This document shows, piece by piece, positions 62,337 through 64,000 of a stretch of DNA of 64,000 bases (positions are counted from its first letter, which is position 1; every line of letters begins with the position of its first letter). Both the position numbers and the translations under genes were made by a program. The notes beneath the pieces were generated by a model. It did not search any database. It was not told the origin of the DNA and worked only from the letters and a program-made list of their open reading frames with translations. The DNA comes from DASTFP01 sp963816855. GTDB lineage: Bacteria; Verrucomicrobiota; Verrucomicrobiia; Chthoniobacterales; Terrimicrobiaceae. The stretch is taken from the NCBI GenBank assembly GCA_963816855.1, contig CAWFMA010000003.1, positions 1 through 64,000 on the forward strand, read 5' to 3'.

Positions 62337-63749
62337 CTAGTGCTTTTCCCCGTAGTGCGGGTCCGCTTCCGGCAGAACCGCCTTGACTTCAAACATGCAG
62401 ATCATCGGCAGAAAGCGGACAAAGAGCAGAAACAGGGTGAAGAACAGGCCGAGGGAACCGATAAACATGCTGATATCGACCCATGTCGGATGGAACATGC
62501 CCCACGCCGAAGGGATGAAATCGCGGGAGAGGGTGGTGGCTATGATAACGAAGCGCTCATACCACATTCCCGCATTCGGAAACTGCACAATGATCCACAC
62601 CCAGACCAGGTGGGTGCGAAAATATTTGAACCAGAAGAGTTGCGGGGCGACGACATTGCAGAACATCATGCACAGGTATGCCCACCAGTAGGGCCCGGTC
62701 GCCCGGTACCAGAACGCGGCGCGCTCGTAGGGATTCCCGCTATACCAGGCCATGAAAAGCTCCATCAAGTAGGCATAGCCGACGATTGAACCGGTTAAGA
62801 CGATTACCTTGCACATCTTGTCGACGTGCGAAATCGTCACCAGATCATGCAACGGCTTGTAGAGCGCGCAGGCCGGAATCATGATGGTCAGCACCATCGC
62901 AAAGCCGCCGAAAATTGCTCCGGCCACGAAGTAGGGCGGGAAAATCGTCGTGTGCCATCCGGGAACGACGGAGGTCGAGAAATCAAAAGACACCACGGAG
63001 TGCACCGAGAGAACCAGAGGAGTTGAAAGGCCGGCCAGCAGCAGATAAGCCATTTCATAGTGACGCCAATGCCGATTGCTTCCTCGCCAGCCCAGGGCCA
63101 GAATTCCATAGGCAAACTTCCGGATCTTTGTCGTGGCGCGATCGCGCAGAGTGGCCAAATCGGGGATGAGTCCCGTGTACCAGAAAAGAACGGAAACCGT
63201 AAAATAGGTTCCGACCGCAAAGACGTCCCAGAGCAAGGGGCTGCGGAAATTTTGCCAGATGCCGTTCGAATTGGGCACCGGAGCCAGGTACCACGCCATC
63301 CAGACACGGCCGATATGAAAACCGGGATAGATCCCGGCGCAAATGACCGCGAATAAGGTCATCGCTTCGGCTGCCCGATTGATAGAGGTTCGCCATTTCT
63401 GACGCGTAATAAATAAGATCGCGGAAATCAGCGTTCCCGCATGGCCAATGCCGATCCAGAACACGAAGTTGGTGATGTCCCACGCCCAACCTACCGGAAT
63501 GTTGTTTCCCCAAACGCCAACACCGGTGGACACCAGGTAGGCGATGCAAGCGAACAAGAGCAGCGCCAAGGGAGTTGTAACGGCCATGCAAGCCCACCAC
63601 CAAAGCGGTGTCTTTGATTCGACGATGGAGCTGACATAATTGGCAATCCATCCCATCGTCCGGCGATTCAGGACAAGGGGCGTGCGTCTGACAGCCCGTT
63701 CGTCCGGACTGAGATCCGTGGGAGGCGGCTCGGTGGTCGTTTCAGGCAT
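62337..63749 (-). CDS. actC: Alternative complex III NrfD-like subunit ActC
   Basis: This 470-residue protein has ten hydrophobic segments and the NrfD/ActC landmarks: WDITNFVFWIGIGHAGTLIS, AILFITRQKWRTSINRAAEA, FDFSTSVVPGWHTTIFPPYF and FMAWYSGNPYERAAFWYRAT. It contains the probable quinol-binding site of ACIII and pairs with ActF in the membrane. It lies downstream of actB, whose end is at the window edge. Confidence 0.95.
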   Translation of the reverse strand: MPETTTEPPPTDLSPDERAVRRTPLVLNRRTMGWIANYVSSIVESKTPLWWWACMAVTTPLALLLFACIAYLVSTGVGVWGNNIPVGWAWDITNFVFWIGIGHAGTLISAILFITRQKWRTSINRAAEAMTLFAVICAGIYPGFHIGRVWMAWYLAPVPNSNGIWQNFRSPLLWDVFAVGTYFTVSVLFWYTGLIPDLATLRDRATTKIRKFAYGILALGWRGSNRHWRHYEMAYLLLAGLSTPLVLSVHSVVSFDFSTSVVPGWHTTIFPPYFVAGAIFGGFAMVLTIMIPACALYKPLHDLVTISHVDKMCKVIVLTGSIVGYAYLMELFMAWYSGNPYERAAFWYRATGPYWWAYLCMMFCNVVAPQLFWFKYFRTHLVWVWIIVQFPNAGMWYERFVIIATTLSRDFIPSAWGMFHPTWVDISMFIGSLGLFFTLFLLFVRFLPMICMFEVKAVLPEADPHYGEKH

Positions 63750-63850
63750 GAATTGAAAAGTTATGTGGGAGCGGGCGAACCCCGTCTATCTTGAGGTGTC
63801 ACCTTGCGTCAGGTCCGGAACAAGCCAAATCCACGATGGGGTTCATGGCC

Positions 63851-64000
63851 TCAATGATCCGCCTCCTGCTTGGTGTCCTCGTGTTCCGCCGCTTCCTCGA
63901 CCGCTCGGTTCACGGCCGCCGACCGCAGCGCCCGGGTGACCGTGAGGCTCGCCGTTGGCCATCCCGACCTTGGCGGCTCCGGGCATTTTTGGGTTTGGAT
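63851..64000 (-). CDS. actB: Alternative complex III ActB, C-terminal end (partial, probable frameshift)
   Basis: Only the last 50 codons are visible. NPNPKMPGAAKVGMANGEP is readable first. Near 63935 a second frame reading TRALRSAAVNRAVEEAAEHE and ending DTKQEADH at 63851 has strongly GC-ending, coding-like codons. Gene order (actB precedes actC) supports the identity. ActB is the large iron-sulfur/molybdopterin-like subunit. Without the rest of the gene, identity and frame remain uncertain. Confidence 0.5.
   Translation of the reverse strand: MQTQKCPEPPRSGWPTASLTVTRALRSAAVNRAVEEAAEHEDTKQEADH

Noticed and set aside
1..64000. CRISPR array, prophage, rRNA or tRNA genes, replication origin
   Set aside because: No regularly spaced direct repeats, phage structural genes, conserved rRNA segments, tRNA folds or DnaA-box clusters were seen.

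Overview
This 64 kb window comes from a bacterial chromosome with roughly 55-60% GC. It most resembles a soil member of the Verrucomicrobiota, in the Chthoniobacter/Spartobacteria neighbourhood. That is an inference from an alternative complex III + aa3 oxidase supercluster, a DeoR/sugar accessory region, and two short inverted-repeat mobile elements. No rRNA, tRNA or phylogenetic marker is present to prove it.

Region 1 (1-5 kb) is a decaying sugar-metabolism locus. It holds a frameshifted Gfo/Idh/MocA dehydrogenase, a sugar-kinase start joined to a nucleotidase remnant, two broken zinc alcohol dehydrogenases, an intact DeoR regulator and an intact ribulose-phosphate-epimerase-like gene. Region 2 (5.5-14.2 kb) holds an EF-hand lipoprotein, an SDR, a GH130-type glycosidase/phosphorylase, an aldo/keto reductase, a Nudix CoA pyrophosphatase and a maltose-type ABC importer (malE-malF-malG). 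Region 3 (14.4-23.1 kb) holds a subtilase + metallo-beta-lactamase-fold pair and a ribose-type ABC operon (rbsA-rbsC-rbsB-rbsB). In the rbs operon the first three genes are riddled with one-base frameshifts, while the second rbsB is intact. Frameshifts are dense from 1 to 23 kb and rare afterwards, so either decay or poor consensus quality is possible there.

Region 4 (23.3-37.4 kb) holds a SnoaL-like protein, a protein phosphatase, amt-glnK, DedA, a UPF0114 membrane protein, a complete liv-type ABC operon (livJ-H-M-G-F), and a second subtilase followed by an alpha/beta hydrolase. Region 5 (37.4-49.1 kb) is one long minus-strand urea operon: urtA-B-C-D-E, ureA-B-C-E-F-G-D. A 307 bp inverted-repeat element sits between urtB and urtC, and UrtE carries an extra helical insertion of about 90 residues. 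Sequences matching sigma-54 promoters lie upstream of amt-glnK, livJ and urtA, which suggests that ammonium, urea and amide/amino-acid uptake form one nitrogen-limitation regulon.

Region 6 (49.2-64 kb) is one long minus-strand respiratory cluster. In transcription order it is actB (partial), actC, actD, actE, actF, a small membrane protein, a CcoN-like protein, a CcoO-like cytochrome, a monohaem cytochrome c, coxB, coxA, ctaA (COX15), ctaB, a hidden 37-residue membrane peptide, coxC, SCO, two small membrane proteins and a soluble protein. Alternative complex III oxidises quinol and would pass electrons through the cytochromes to the aa3 oxidase. The most striking observation is that the CcoN-like subunit keeps the cbb3 subunit I fold but has lost every haem and copper ligand I can align. 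It cannot be an oxidase, yet it remains coupled to a haem-bearing CcoO-like partner between complex III and complex IV.
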